Shown in pieces: positions 1 through 10,502 of a stretch of 25,997 nt of DNA (its first letter is position 1; each line of letters starts with the position of its first letter). The stretch is from NCBI GenBank assembly GCA_038093515.1, contig JBBPSI010000306.1, forward strand, positions 1-25,997, written 5' to 3'. The position numbers were made by a program, and so were the translations under genes. Source of the stretch: Butyriboletus loyo (lineage: Eukaryota; Basidiomycota; Agaricomycetes; Boletales; Boletaceae). The notes below the pieces were generated by a model. That model was not told the origin of the DNA. It did no database searches and was given only the letters and a program-made list of their open reading frames with translations.

Positions 1-2495
1 ATAACAACATCCTCATCAAACTGAACGACCGCTGGAAAGCCGCCTTCATCACCCCTCAGGGCCTGTTCGAGCCCACTGTGATGTTCTTCAGGCTCTGCAA
101 CTCTCCCGCCACGTTCCAGGCCCTCATGGACCACATTTTCGGCGACCTCATGGCAGAGGGTTGGCTGATCATCTACATGGACGATCTCTTGATTCATTCT
201 GCCACCTCTGCGGAACACGAAGCCCGTACGATCCGCGTCCTGGAAAGACTCAGAGAGCACAAGCTGTTTCTCAAACTGGAAAAATGTTCGTTCGATGCCG
301 AGGAAGTCGAATACCTCGGGATGATGGTCCGGGAAGGACAGGTCAAAATGGACCCCACCAAGTTAAAAGCCATTCGTGAATGGAACCCACCAACCTCGGT
401 GAAGGCAGTCAGGTCCTTCATTGGGTTCTGCAATTTCTACAGGAGATTTATTCAGGACTTCTCTCATATCGCGAAGCCGCTGCACGACCTGACTAAGAAG
501 AACTCCCCCTGGGCCTGGACCCTGCCTGTGAAACCGCGTTCCAGGCAATAAAACAGTCGTTCTTAAGGCAGCCCGTCCTCTCCATGCCCGATGTCACAAA
601 GCCGTTCGCCGTCATGACGGACACCTCCCTCACTGCTACCGGAGCAGTACTCATGCAAAAGGATGTCAACGGCGACCTGCATCCCTGCGCCTACCTCTCA
701 AAGATGCTCTCGCCCGCAGAGCGTAACTACGACATCTACGATCGAGAACTACTCGCGGTCATTCACGCACTCGAAGAATGGCGACACTACCTACGAGGTA
801 CTGGTCACCAAGTAGAGGTTCTCACCGACCACAAGAACCTCACGTATTTCCGCCAACCAAATAAGTTGTCTCGCCAGCAAGCCCGCTGGCTAATGTTTTT
901 GCAGGATTTCGACCTGCATTTCCACCACATCCCCGGAACTCAAATGGGCCCTGCTGACGCCCTGTCCCGACGAGACGACGTAGACACTTCCGCTGACAAC
1001 CAGGAGGTCACCCTCCTTCCCGAAAACCTCTTCACCCGAAAAATTGATGTCGCTCTCGCTGAGAAAATTGCTGCCTCTACCCCCAATGATCCAATGATCA
1101 AGCGGTGCATGCAGGCTCTTTACGAAGACTCCCCCCTTTTCCCTAAAATGAATGCAGGGGATTGGGACTTCGATGGTAAAGAACTGTATTTCCGCAAGAA
1201 GCGGTATATCCCTGAGGCCGCACGCATCGACCTCGTCCAATCCTTACATGAGAGTCCGGCTGGTGGTCATGGCGGTATCTTTCACACCCAGAACCTGGTG
1301 CAACGGGATTATTGGTGGCCAGGCATGGCTAATCTTGTCCGACGTTTCGTCTCCGGTTGCGCTACGTGCCAAGCGCATAAGGTTAATACTCACCCCACCA
1401 TACCCCCTCTCACCCCTCTGGCCAGCGTGGCCTCTCGTCCTTTTGAACAGGTCTCGGTCGACCTCATCACCAGCCTCCCTCCCTCTTTGGGTTATGATTC
1501 AGTCATGGTCGTGGTAGACCATGGGCTTACGAAGGGGGTAATTTATTCCCCTTGCAACAAAGATATCGATGCAGCAGGAGTCACCAGGTTATTTTTCAAA
1601 ACCGTCTTCCTTCGTTTCGGCCTACACTCCCGCTGCATCTCAGACAGAGGCCCACAGTTCGCATCCGCTTTCGCTAGAGAACTTGCGAGACTCCTCGATT
1701 ACGATCTCGCCCTCTCCTCCACATATCACCCACAGACCGATGGTGAAACAGAGCGAGTCAACCAGGAACTAGAAACGTATCTGCGGATCTTCTGCGACAG
1801 TCACCCGGAACGATGGGCTGAACTACTCCCTATGGCCGAATTCTCTCACAATTCCATGACCCATTCGTCGACCAACGTGACCCCCTTCTCCCTGATGGTC
1901 AGGTACAAGCCGAGGTCTTATCCTCCAATTGGAAAGACTTTCCTCCCCGCTCTCGGAACTCATGGGAGCCCAAACTGAGGCCCTAGAAGCCCACAGAAAG
2001 GCACGACGATTGATGAAGGAACAGATCTCTTCCAAGTTCCGGCCATGGAAGACAGGAGATAAGGTTTGGCTCGAAGGGCGCAACCTGAGACTCAGGTACC
2101 CGTCGAAGAAGCTCGCCCCTAGATGGGAAGGACCATTCGAGATCGCACAGGTTGTATCCCCTGTGGCATATAGACTCTGATTGCCGCCGACCTGGAAGAT
2201 CCATGACATCTTCCATGCGTCATTGCTGACCCCTTATCGCGAAACTACGGAACATGGTCCGAATTTCACAAACCCTCCGCCGGAAGAAATAGACGGAGAT
2301 GAAGAGTATGAGATCGATCGGATCTTGTCCCATCGTGGCTCAAAGGGACGCCGTCAGTTCTTGGTGTCCTGGAAAGGATACTCCGCAGCGGAAAACACAT
2401 GGGAACCAAACGGGAACCTGGTCCATGCGCAGGCCTTGCTCAAGGCTTATAAGCTGCGCCACCCGAAGGATTTTCCCTCCCCATCTTCGCAGTAA
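1..2495 (+). pseudogene. pol: Ty3 pol, 3' part: RT, RNase H, integrase, chromodomain (copy 1)
   Basis: The window opens inside reverse transcriptase, in frame from base 3. The catalytic YMDD is at 174-185, followed by the RT thumb and connection. RNase H has its usual acidic motifs (TDTS, YDRELLA, LTDHKN) from about 600 to 860. Integrase follows with an HHCC zinc finger (about 1240-1380) and an intact D, D, E set in VSVDLIT, ISDRGPQF and DGETERVNQE. A chromodomain (EYEIDRIL, FLVSWKGY, NTWEP) lies at about 2302-2440 and should direct integration to modified chromatin. Three lesions break the gene. There is a 1-base deletion near 518-525, a deletion of about 14 bases near 1954 relative to copy 2, and a TGA at 2178-2180 where copy 2 has CGA. 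Catalytic residues are otherwise kept, so this copy looks younger than copy 2. Confidence 0.93.
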
Positions 2496-2503
2496 AATCG
2501 AAA

Positions 2504-3748
2504 ATGGCCGTTCCACCCACAGAAAACAATGCTCCCCTGCCCCAGCAGCCTCCCGTCCGCTCCTCTCGTCTCCCAGTTTCCTCCTGTCGCGTCCTTTATG
2601 CCGCAGTCCTCGAAAACCCCGTCGCTACGTATGCTCTCGAGCAGCGTATGGATTTTACTGGAGACTACGCTCTCCGCACCCTCACTTCACTCTATCGCTC
2701 ATATGCCCTAGCCCTAGCCCGCACTGTCCACACCTGCCTCTGCCCTGACAACCAACCGCCGGTATACTCCACCGCCCTAGAGACCTCCTTGATGGAGGCT
2801 AGGGGGTACACCCTGGATATTCTTCACACAGAAGGGTTTGGGTATGTCATGGACCAGCTCCTCCCGGGTATTCTAGCCCCCGTCCTGCGCCCCATCCTCG
2901 TTGCTCTCGCTCCTAGAGAAAGAGAGTTTTATTTTCAGTCCAATGATAGGATTGAGTTTCTTCGCCCCACCGCTTGTGGCCCCAATCCCCCTCCTCGTCC
3001 TGCCGCGGAAGGATCTCCTCCACCACTACCTGTTCCTGCGCCATCCACAAGAGATTCTCCTGCAACCACTCTGGTAGCAGATTCATCCTGTGAAACCACC
3101 GGAGAATTGTTGGAGTCCTTTCGGACCGACATTGACAAGCCCCAGGTCGCTCATCGACACTCCCCTCTACCGCCTAGAACTGTGCGTCGCCAACCTCACC
3201 AGACGCTTCTCCAGGTTGGATCTGTCCCGGGATCAGTCACTCTCACCGCCGCAGGAAGAAGGATCGCAAATAGGGCCTTCCGTTCCGTCACGCCCCAACC
3301 GTCCACCCGTCGTGGAACCCCCACTATCCAACTCATCCCTCGAGTCACCACCCCCGCCGCAGCAGTGGCTAGTACTGCCAACTCCTCGTATGGAGCCCCG
3401 CCCCCCTACCTCGCCAATCACGGGACTCGTGATGCCCCCATCGTCCTCGATGACAGATCCCCTGTCGGCAGCCCTCACCCTGCTCGACCTCGCCTCATCT
3501 GCCCACAACTTTGCTTCGAATGCGGCACCATCGGTCACTTTCGAAGGGAGTGTCCCAACTACACTTGTCCCTTCTGTCACCGCATTGCCCCGGGTCATAT
3601 TCAGGAGTTTTACCCCGAACGCATATGTGGCCTCTGCGGAGCCATTGGCCATATCGTCGCCAATTGTACCTTTCGGGACAACGTCTGGGCAGACTTCAAT
3701 GCCGATGATGCTTACGACTACGACTTCAATGAGGGGGCGTCTCAGTGA
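2504..3748 (+). CDS. Post-pol third ORF of the Ty3 element: zinc-knuckle protein of unknown function
   Basis: This is an open frame of 414 codons that starts 8 nt after the pol TAA and ends about 50 nt before the 3' LTR, where retroviral env would sit. Residues 1-150 look globular and helical (VLYAAVLENP, MDFTGDYALRTL, MEARGYTLDIL). Residues 155-330 are Pro/Ser/Thr-rich and probably disordered. The C terminus has a cysteine array: CX2CX4HX4C at 337-350, then CPFC with a His (355-365), then CX2CX4HX4C at 375-388. No signal peptide or membrane segment is visible, so it is not envelope-like. The zinc knuckles suggest RNA or DNA binding. Gag of copy 2 has its own knuckle, so the element would encode two such proteins. 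I do not recognise the N-terminal domain. Reinitiation after pol or splicing would be needed for expression. It is intact although pol beside it is broken. Confidence 0.8.
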   Translation: MAVPPTENNAPLPQQPPVRSSRLPVSSCRVLYAAVLENPVATYALEQRMDFTGDYALRTLTSLYRSYALALARTVHTCLCPDNQPPVYSTALETSLMEARGYTLDILHTEGFGYVMDQLLPGILAPVLRPILVALAPREREFYFQSNDRIEFLRPTACGPNPPPRPAAEGSPPPLPVPAPSTRDSPATTLVADSSCETTGELLESFRTDIDKPQVAHRHSPLPPRTVRRQPHQTLLQVGSVPGSVTLTAAGRRIANRAFRSVTPQPSTRRGTPTIQLIPRVTTPAAAVASTANSSYGAPPPYLANHGTRDAPIVLDDRSPVGSPHPARPRLICPQLCFECGTIGHFRRECPNYTCPFCHRIAPGHIQEFYPERICGLCGAIGHIVANCTFRDNVWADFNADDAYDYDFNEGASQ

Positions 3749-3785
3749 AGGGAATTTTCAAGTTGTGGAGTCGGAGTCTCCACCA

Positions 3786-3799
3786 TGGGAAGGGGGTAA
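3786..3799 (+). other. Polypurine tract before LTR A
   Basis: A purine run (GGGAAGGGGG) followed by TAA lies directly against the TGTTATGG start of LTR A. This is the expected plus-strand primer position in Ty3 reverse transcription, and the same tract precedes LTR B. Confidence 0.75.
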
Positions 3800-4005
3800 T
3801 GTTATGGTAGTGGTCTACTTTTTCTCTCCATTACCGTTGGGACTGTTACATTCACCTAGCCTCTTGCTAGTTCCTTTAGAACGATACAACTAGTTCGCTT
3901 AGTCATCACTTCTCGCGCACGGACGTGCTTTCTTTCATACTCCAGAATCTTCTGGAATATTCCTTCCACATTTGTAGTTTCCTTCTCGCGTCTCAATTAG
4001 GAACA

Positions 4006-4036
4006 TGGTCTGTGCGCAGACCCCAGTAGTATAAAG
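4006..4036 (+). promoter_or_regulatory. LTR A core promoter
   Basis: A TATAAAG box sits at 4030-4036. Directly upstream is TGGTCTGTGCGC (4006-4017), which is part of a 16-nt inverted repeat with 6-bp arms and a TGCG loop. The equivalent TATA boxes in the other family A LTRs are at 10735-10742, 15084-15091 and, reversed, about 23036-23045. The box is inferred from sequence and its spacing to the LTR ends; the transcription start was not determined. Confidence 0.6.
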
Positions 4037-4104
4037 ACCCAAGTCTTTACACCATGTACGCTATCTAGTTCTACACAGTCACCTGCTAGCAATTAGTTCT
4101 CCTC

Positions 4105-4138
4105 CAGACTCTTAGTGTGCGCACTAAGACATAGTCTG
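4105..4138 (+). promoter_or_regulatory. Conserved LTR hairpin (copy in LTR A)
   Basis: An outer stem CAGACT/AGTCTG (6 bp) and an inner stem CTTAGTG/CACTAAG (7 bp) enclose a TGCG loop, with a 4-nt ACAT bulge on the 3' side. The element lies about 75 nt downstream of the TATA box, so it should be in the transcript leader. Matching copies are at 10811-10844, 15161-15194 and 22935-22968 (minus). Only one loop base differs among the four. Confidence 0.7.
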
Positions 4139-4225
4139 AGACCCAGTCCGAGAATCGTCTCCAGAGTCCTGAGGCTACTCCAGAGTGCCTCCTCGTTGTT
4201 CTAGTTGTTAGCGCCCAGCGTAACA

Positions 4226-4663
4226 ATAAGGAGCAAGGCTCAACTTAGAGATATCGCAGTAGTGATGATAGAACTGAAAGATCTGGAGAAAAGCGACAAG
4301 CCATAAGGGCTGTCTTATATACAGTACATGAGTGTTTGTACTTATGTTCTGTATAGTACCTTTATAAGGTATAGTATGAAATACATGACGATATGATAGA
4401 GATAAGAGATAAGACTAAGCATATCGTCCAATAGCATAATAAGAGCTATTTGTAATGTGATAAGCGTGACTAGGTCTAGACAATGATGTCATATAGACCA
4501 GTCTAGAAACGTAGTGGCTGTAAGTGAAATACAGAAATAGAACACTACCGTTTCAACAAACGACTACAACAGCGACTATCTTGATAGAACCCCCCATGTC
4601 TCTCGCTCCCCATCCCCACCATACTATCCACCTGCACCCTTCCCCATTGACAATGAGAACGAC
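4226..4663 (+). other. Leader of Ty3 copy 2 and possible 5' extension of gag
   Basis: No convincing tRNA primer-binding match follows the LTR. The stretch is AT-rich, unlike the C-rich coding parts, and holds a perfect TACCTT-TAT-AAGGTA palindrome at 4357-4371. From 4541 to 4663 the gag frame is open without an ATG and reads like protein (for example SRSPSPPYYPPAPFPIDNEN). Gag therefore probably once began upstream of the ATG at 4664, or its start codon has been lost. Confidence 0.45.
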
Positions 4664-5662
4664 ATGTCTAGTGAAAGAAAAAACATCGTCCCCAGAGACT
4701 TCTCTGGGTTGAACGAGGACGCCTCCCAATGGCTCCTCACCATGCAGACCTACTTCGACATGAACCAAACTGCATTCCCCGATGACAAGTCGAAAATTGG
4801 AGCCCTCCTCACCAAGATGAGTGAAGGAAAAGGAAAAATGTTCTCAGAAGGCTGGATGGCCCTCGCCCTTGACGGAAACCCCACCGAGCACCAAAAAGAA
4901 TTCAAGACGGTCTGCGAGGACTTTCAAAGAGTCTTCCACCCCTTTGACATAGGAGAAAGTGCCCGAATTGATCTGGGGAACCTTACCCAGAACAAAGCCA
5001 ATTGCAAGGATGGCTATGACACCTATGTCACAGAATTCCAGCTCCTCGCAGCCAAGTCCAGGATCATTAACAAAACAGTGCTCATTGAATGGTTCATTTG
5101 CGGCCTTGACCCCCGCCTCGCCGAAGCGGTTCTTTCATGCGAGAAAGTCCCCACCACTCTCGCCAGCTGGGCTGACAAAACATCCACCTTCCATGCCCAA
5201 CATAAGAGAATCGACAACCTCCGCACAGGGAAATACTACATTCCCACCTTCTCTTCCTCTTTCAAGCCCTCGTCTGGCAGAAGAGACCCCAACGCCATGG
5301 ATGTGGATGCCATCCAACTTACTCCTGTACAACGTGTGGAGTACATGAAGCAGAACAAGTGTTTCATCTGCCACCAAGTTGGCTGCTGCTCTACCAATCA
5401 TCCATGCCCTCCACATAATGGACAGAACTCCCACGGACCACCTCCTTGTCCCCCTTGCAACCCTCAGCGTGCATGTGCCACCATTGTCACTCCCCCCAAA
5501 CCAAAGCCCTCCCCACTCATTGACTACCTGTCTGAGTTGAAAGGTTGAGGCACCCAGCAGGATGACGTCCTGAATGTACTCAAGGCTTGCTTCAATGATG
5601 AAGAAGAAAGGTTGCCTGTTGCGGCAAGCAAAGTGGCCGAAGCATGGCCAAAGGATTTTTAG
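4664..5662 (+). pseudogene. gag: Ty3 gag (copy 2)
   Basis: From the first good ATG the frame runs 294 codons to a TGA at 5546-5548, then continues open to a TAG at 5660-5662. The first 200 residues form a Ty3-type capsid region (ASQWLLTMQTYF, FQRVFHPFD, ELAEAVL-like segments). AMDVDA at about residue 211 marks the usual hinge before the nucleocapsid. The zinc knuckle begins at residue 233 as CFICHQVG, but the expected histidine is a cysteine (GCC in place of GH). This may be a variant knuckle or decay. A Pro-rich tail follows. Pol lies in the -1 frame and overlaps the tail at about 5599-5662. Confidence 0.85.
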
Positions 5663-8600
5663 AAGAGAGGGAAGTTTCAACGTCTTCTCCTCTCCATACT
5701 CTCACCCCTGTAGTTTTATCAAACCCCCATGCACAATCTATTCAAGTCCCAGTGTCAATTTTCATGCATGAAGGGGGACAAATCATCGACACATTCGCCC
5801 TGGTGGACAGTGGTGCAAGCAGATGCTTCATAGACCGTGATCTAGTGAAGCAAAAGAGATTGCCGATGGAACGACTACCCAAGCCACTCTGTGTGCAGAA
5901 CGTGGATGGGTCTAACAACCAAGGAGGAGTCATACGACACAAGGTCACCATCTCCATCAGGATCGGAGAAACCGAGGAGGAACGGAGTTTCCTGGTCCTC
6001 AACATTGGAAAAGAAAACATGATTCTGGGCTTACCATGGCTGAGAGAAGCCAACCTGGTAATAGATTGGGCCACCGGCCATATCGATCTCCCAGATCAAA
6101 TAAAGAAGCCCCAACACAACTTTCCTCAGGCAATCGCTCAGCGTTACCTAGTATGGTACCTGGACTTGGACCCAGACTCCAAGATCGCCAAGCTCTGGAA
6201 GAAGCAAGTAGATGCTTCAGCAAGGGAAGCTTACCCTGTCAGAAAAGCAACCATCGCCACCGAAATTGCCGCCCAAGTCGTCAAGGAGAAGGCAGTCCTC
6301 CCAACCCCATTCAAGTCCTTCGCAGATGTTTTCGACAAGAAAAACACTGAGGAACTACCCCTGTCCTGGTCTTTCGACCACGCCATCGACTTAGACAAAG
6401 ACTTCATACCCAAAGTCGCTAAAGCCTACCCTCTGAACCCAAAGGAGTCAGAGGCGTGCAAAGCCTTCATCGAGGAACACCTCAAATCAGGAAAGATCAC
6501 CCTGTCCAAATCCCCTCAGGCAGCTCCCTTCTTTTTCGTATCCAAGAAGGATGGCTTGTTACGCCCCTGCCAGGACTACCGATACCTGAACTCGCACACT
6601 GTCAAAAATACCTATCCCTTACCCCTCATCTCCGACCTCGTTGACTGTCTCAAAGGGTTGAAGATTTTCACCAAGATGGATATCCGTTGAGGATACAACA
6701 ATGTCCTGATCAAGCCGAACGACCATTGGAAAGCGGCCTTCATTACTCCCCAAGGGTTGTTTGAACCCATGGTGATGTTCTTCGGGCTTTGTAACTCCCC
6801 TGCTACGTTCCAGGCCTTAATGGACCATATCTTCGGCGATCTCATGGCTGAAGGGTGGTTGATCATCTACATGGACGACCTCCTAATCCATTCCGCTACC
6901 ACCACTGAACACAAAGCACGGATGATCCAAGTCTTGGAGAGGCTTCGGGAGCATAAACTGTTCCTCAAACTGGAAAAATGTTTGTTCGACGCCAAGGAAG
7001 TAGAATACCTCAGGATGATGGTCCGAGAAGGACAGATCAAGATGGACCCCACCAAGTTAAAAGCGATTCGCGAATGGAACCCCCCTACCTCGGTAAAGGC
7101 AGTCAGATCCTTCATTGGATTCTGCAACTTCTATTGAAGGTTCATTCAGGATTTCTCCCACATTGCAAAACCTCTCCACAACTTGACTAAGAAAAGCTCC
7201 CCATGGGTGTGGACCCCGGCTTGCAAACAAGCGTTCCAAGCAATCAAACAATCTTTCTTATGCCAACCCGTTCTCTCCATGCCTGACGTCGCAAAACTGT
7301 TTGCTGTTATGATGGACGCCTCTCTCCCCACCATGGGAGCGGTACCCATGCAGAAGGATGTCAACAGTGACCTACATCCTTGCGCTTACCTGTCAAAGAT
7401 GCTCTCACCTGCAGAGCACAATTATGATATCTATGATCGCGAGCTGCTTGTGGTCATTCATGCCTTGAAAGAGTGGCACCATTACTTCTGCGGAACCGGC
7501 CACCAGGTGGAGATTCTTACCGATCACAAAAATCTCACCTACTTCCGCCAGCCTAATAAGCTATCCCGCCAACAAGCGCATTGGCTGATGTTCCTGCAGG
7601 ATTTTGACCTGCAGTTCCACCACATCCCCGGTACCCAGATGGGCCCTGCAGACACCCTGTCGCAACAGGATGACATCAATACTTCCGCTGATAACCAGGA
7701 AGTCACTCTCCTCCCCGATAACCTGTTCATCCAGAAGATTGACCTGGCCCTTGCAGAGAAGATTGCCACCTCCTCCTCTAGCAACCCCATGATTAAATGG
7801 TGCATGCAGGCACTGTACGAGGACTCGCCCCTCTTTCCCAAAATGAATGCTGGTGATTGGGATTTTGACAGCAAGGACCTGTATTTTCGCAAGAAACGGT
7901 ACATCCCTGAGGCTGCACGCGTTGACCTCATACGTTCCTTGCATGAAAGCCCCGCTGGCAGTCATGGTGGGATCTTCCACACCCAAAACCTGGTGCAAAG
8001 GGATTATTGGTGGCCAGGCATGGCCAATCTCATCCACTGCTTCGTCTCTGGCTGTGCCATCTGCCAAGCACACAAGGTTTATACCCATCCAACTGTTCCC
8101 CCCCTCACTCCTCTGGCCAGTGTGGCCTCTCGTCCCTTCGAGCAGATCTCTGTCAACCTCATCACCGGTCTTCCTCCCTCTTTCGGATATGATTCTGTTA
8201 TGGTTGTGGTAGACCATGGGCTTATGAAGGGGGTAATTTATTCCCCTTGCCACAAGGACATTGATGCAGCAGGAGTTGCCAGACTATTTTTCAAAACTGT
8301 CTTTCTCCGATTCAGCCTCCACTCTCGATGCATCTCCGACCAAGGTCCTCAATTCGCATCCACCTTTGCAGGAGAACTCGCAAGACTCCTAGACTATGAC
8401 CTTGCTCTCTCCTCTGCATACCATCCACAAACTGACAGAGAAACTGAATGAGTCAATCAAGAACTGGAAACGTACTTGAGGATCTTCTGCAATGGTCACC
8501 CAGAACGATGGACCAAACTACTTCCAATGGCCAAGTTCTCCCACAACTCGATGACCCACTCGTTGACAAATGTGACTCCCTTCTCGCTAATGGTCAGCTA

Positions 8601-9204
8601 TGAACCAAGGTCTTATCCTCCAATTGGAAAGACATTCCTCCCCGCCCTTGAGTCTAGACTCTCTGAACTAACGGGAGCCTGAACGGAAGCCCTGGAAGCC
8701 CACGAGAAGGCATGACACTTGATGAAGGAACGGATCTCCTCCAAGTTCTGCCCGTGGAAAACTGGAGATAAGGTTTGGTTAGAAGGGCGCAATCTGAAAC
8801 TCAGGTACCCATCGAAAAAGCTTGCCCCAAGATGGGAGGGACCATTCAAGATCGCACAGGTTATCTCCCCTGTGGCATACAAGCTCCGACTACTGCCGAC
8901 CTGGAGGATCCATGACGTCTTCCACACATCCCTCCTAACTCCTTATTGCGAAACAGCAGAACATGGCCCAAACTTTACTAATCCCCCTCCAGAAGAGATA
9001 GACAGAGATGAAGAGTATGAGATTGATCAGATCTTATCTCATCGTGGATCCAAGGGACGCTGCCAATTCCTTGTGTCCTGGAAAGGATACTCCGCAGCAG
9101 AGAATACCTGGGAGCCAAATGGAAACTTGGTCCATGCGCAGGCCCTGCTCAAGGCTTATAAGCTGCGCCACCCCAAGGATTTTCCCTCCCCATCTTCTCA
9201 GTAA
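5599..9204 (+). pseudogene. pol: Ty3 pol: protease, RT, RNase H, integrase, chromodomain (copy 2)
   Basis: One continuous frame of 1202 codons carries the whole polyprotein and has no frameshift. The aspartic protease shows LVDSGAS (about 5800). RT has YMDD at 6868-6879, followed by RNase H, the integrase HHCC finger and catalytic core, and a chromodomain at about 9011-9150. Five premature stops occur at 6688, 7135, 8449, 8680 and 8713, and all are TGA. Copy 1 has CGA at 1757 opposite 8449 and CGA opposite 8713, and AGA opposite 7135. The first integrase Asp is Asn (codon AAC at 8155-8157; copy 1 has Asp in VSVDLIT). The gene cannot make a working polyprotein. The start is set by the gag overlap; the first ATG is at 5644. 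Confidence 0.92.
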
Positions 9205-9214
9205 AACAACCAAG

Positions 9215-10451
9215 ATGGCTATTCCCCCTGCAGAAAACAACACTCCCCTTCCACCTCAACCCCCCGTCTGCTCATCTCGACTTCCAGTTGCCTCCCACTG
9301 TGTCCTCTACGCCGCTGTGCTAGAAAATCCCATCGCTACATATGCTCTCGAGCAACGTATGGATTTCACAGGAGACTATGTCCTCCGTACTCTCACTTCC
9401 CTTTACTGCTCCTACACCCTCACCCGCACTGTCCATACCCGCCTCTGCCCTGACAACCAACCCCCGTCTATGCTGCTGCCCTCGAGTCCTCCCTGATGGA
9501 GGCTAGGGGATATACCCTAGACATTCTCCATGCAGAGGGGTTTGGTTACGTTGTTGACCAACTCCTGCCAGGTATTCTGGCCCCCATCTGTCATCCCATT
9601 CTCATGGCTCTTGCTCCTAGGGAGTGAGAGTTCTACCTCCACTCCGCTGACCATATCGGCTACCTCCGCCCCTCCGCTCGTGGCCCCAATCCTGTGCCTC
9701 GTCCTCCCACGGCAGGATCTCCTCCGCCTGTACCTGTTCCAGCACCATCCGCTCAAGAGTCTCCTGCAACCACACTGGTAGCAGACTCGTTCCGTGAGAC
9801 CACCAGGGAGTCCCTCGAGTCCTTTCGGACTGATGTCGATGAGCCCCAGGTCGCTCATCGACACTCCCCCCTACTGCCTCACACAGTGCGTCACCAACCT
9901 CGCCAGGTGCTTCTCCAGGCTGGATCTATCCCAGGATTGGTCACCCTCACCGCCGCAGGACAAAGAATCACTAACAGAGCTGTACGCTCCGTCACCCCCC
10001 AACCACCCACTCGATGTGGAACCCCCACCATCCAGCTCATCCCCAGAATCTCCTCCCCCCTCGCCGCAGCTGGTAGTTCTAACAACTCCTCATATGGACC
10101 CCCACCTCCCTATCTCGCCAACCAGGGCACTCATGATTCCCCTATCGTCTTGGATGACAGATCCCCTGATACCAGCCCACACCCTGCTCAACCTCACCTT
10201 GTCTGCCCACAACTTTACTTTGAGTGCGGGACAGTCGGCCACTTTAATTGGGACTGCCCCAACTACACCTGTCCCTTCTGTCACCAGATCGCCCCCATCA
10301 TATTCAGGAGTTTTGCCCAGCACGTGTCTGCGGCCTCTGTGGTGCCATTGGCCATATTGTCGCCAATTGCACCTTTAGGAAGGACATTTGGGGAGATGTC
10401 TCTGCCGATGATGCTTACAACAATGACTTCAATGAGGGCATATCTCAGTGA
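9215..10451 (+). pseudogene. Post-pol third ORF, decayed copy 2
   Basis: This starts 10 nt after the pol stop and aligns end to end with the intact third ORF of copy 1 (MAIPPAENN start, same helical N-terminal segment, same Pro-rich middle, same knuckle array). Lesions are a 1-base loss near 9467, a TGA at 9625-9627 and a 1-base loss near 10295 inside the knuckle region. The first cysteine of knuckle 1 is Tyr here (YFECGTVGH). The last knuckle (CGLCGAIGHIVANC) is preserved. Its presence in two diverged copies shows that the third ORF belongs to the family and is not a one-off capture. Confidence 0.82.
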
Positions 10452-10502
10452 GGGGAGTTTTCAAGTAGTGGAGTTGGAGTCTCCACCATGGGAAGGGGGT
10501 AA

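Larger units (their letters stand above)
3800..4225 (+). repeat. LTR A, family A (426 bp), shared by both tandem copies
   Basis: It begins TGTTATGG and ends CAGCGTAACA, giving TGTTA/TAACA terminal inverted repeats. It carries a TATA box at 4030-4036, an upstream GGTCTG-TGCG-CAGACC palindrome at 4007-4022, and a conserved hairpin at 4105-4138. It follows the purine tract of copy 1 and precedes the leader of copy 2. By eye it is only about four fifths identical to LTR B, so the array is old or was made from different parents. Confidence 0.92.

Noticed and set aside
1..2495. RT genes as bacterial defence or diversity-generating reverse transcriptases
   Set aside because: They are fused to RNase H, integrase and chromodomain and bounded by LTRs, which is Ty3 retrotransposon structure.
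3233..3652. Long antisense open frame over the third ORF
   Set aside because: It lies in C-rich sequence with few stops on any frame and has no recognisable domain; the plus frame is conserved in copy 2.
2504..3748. Third ORF as an env gene
   Set aside because: No signal peptide, membrane segment or glycoprotein pattern; it has zinc knuckles.
4524..4712. ATG-started frame ahead of gag (His/Pro-rich)
   Set aside because: It is out of frame with gag, and the gag frame itself reads more like protein over the same bases.
5653..5659. G GAT TTT as a -1 slippery heptamer at the family A gag end
   Set aside because: The first three bases of the pattern do not match; re-pairing in the P site would fail.
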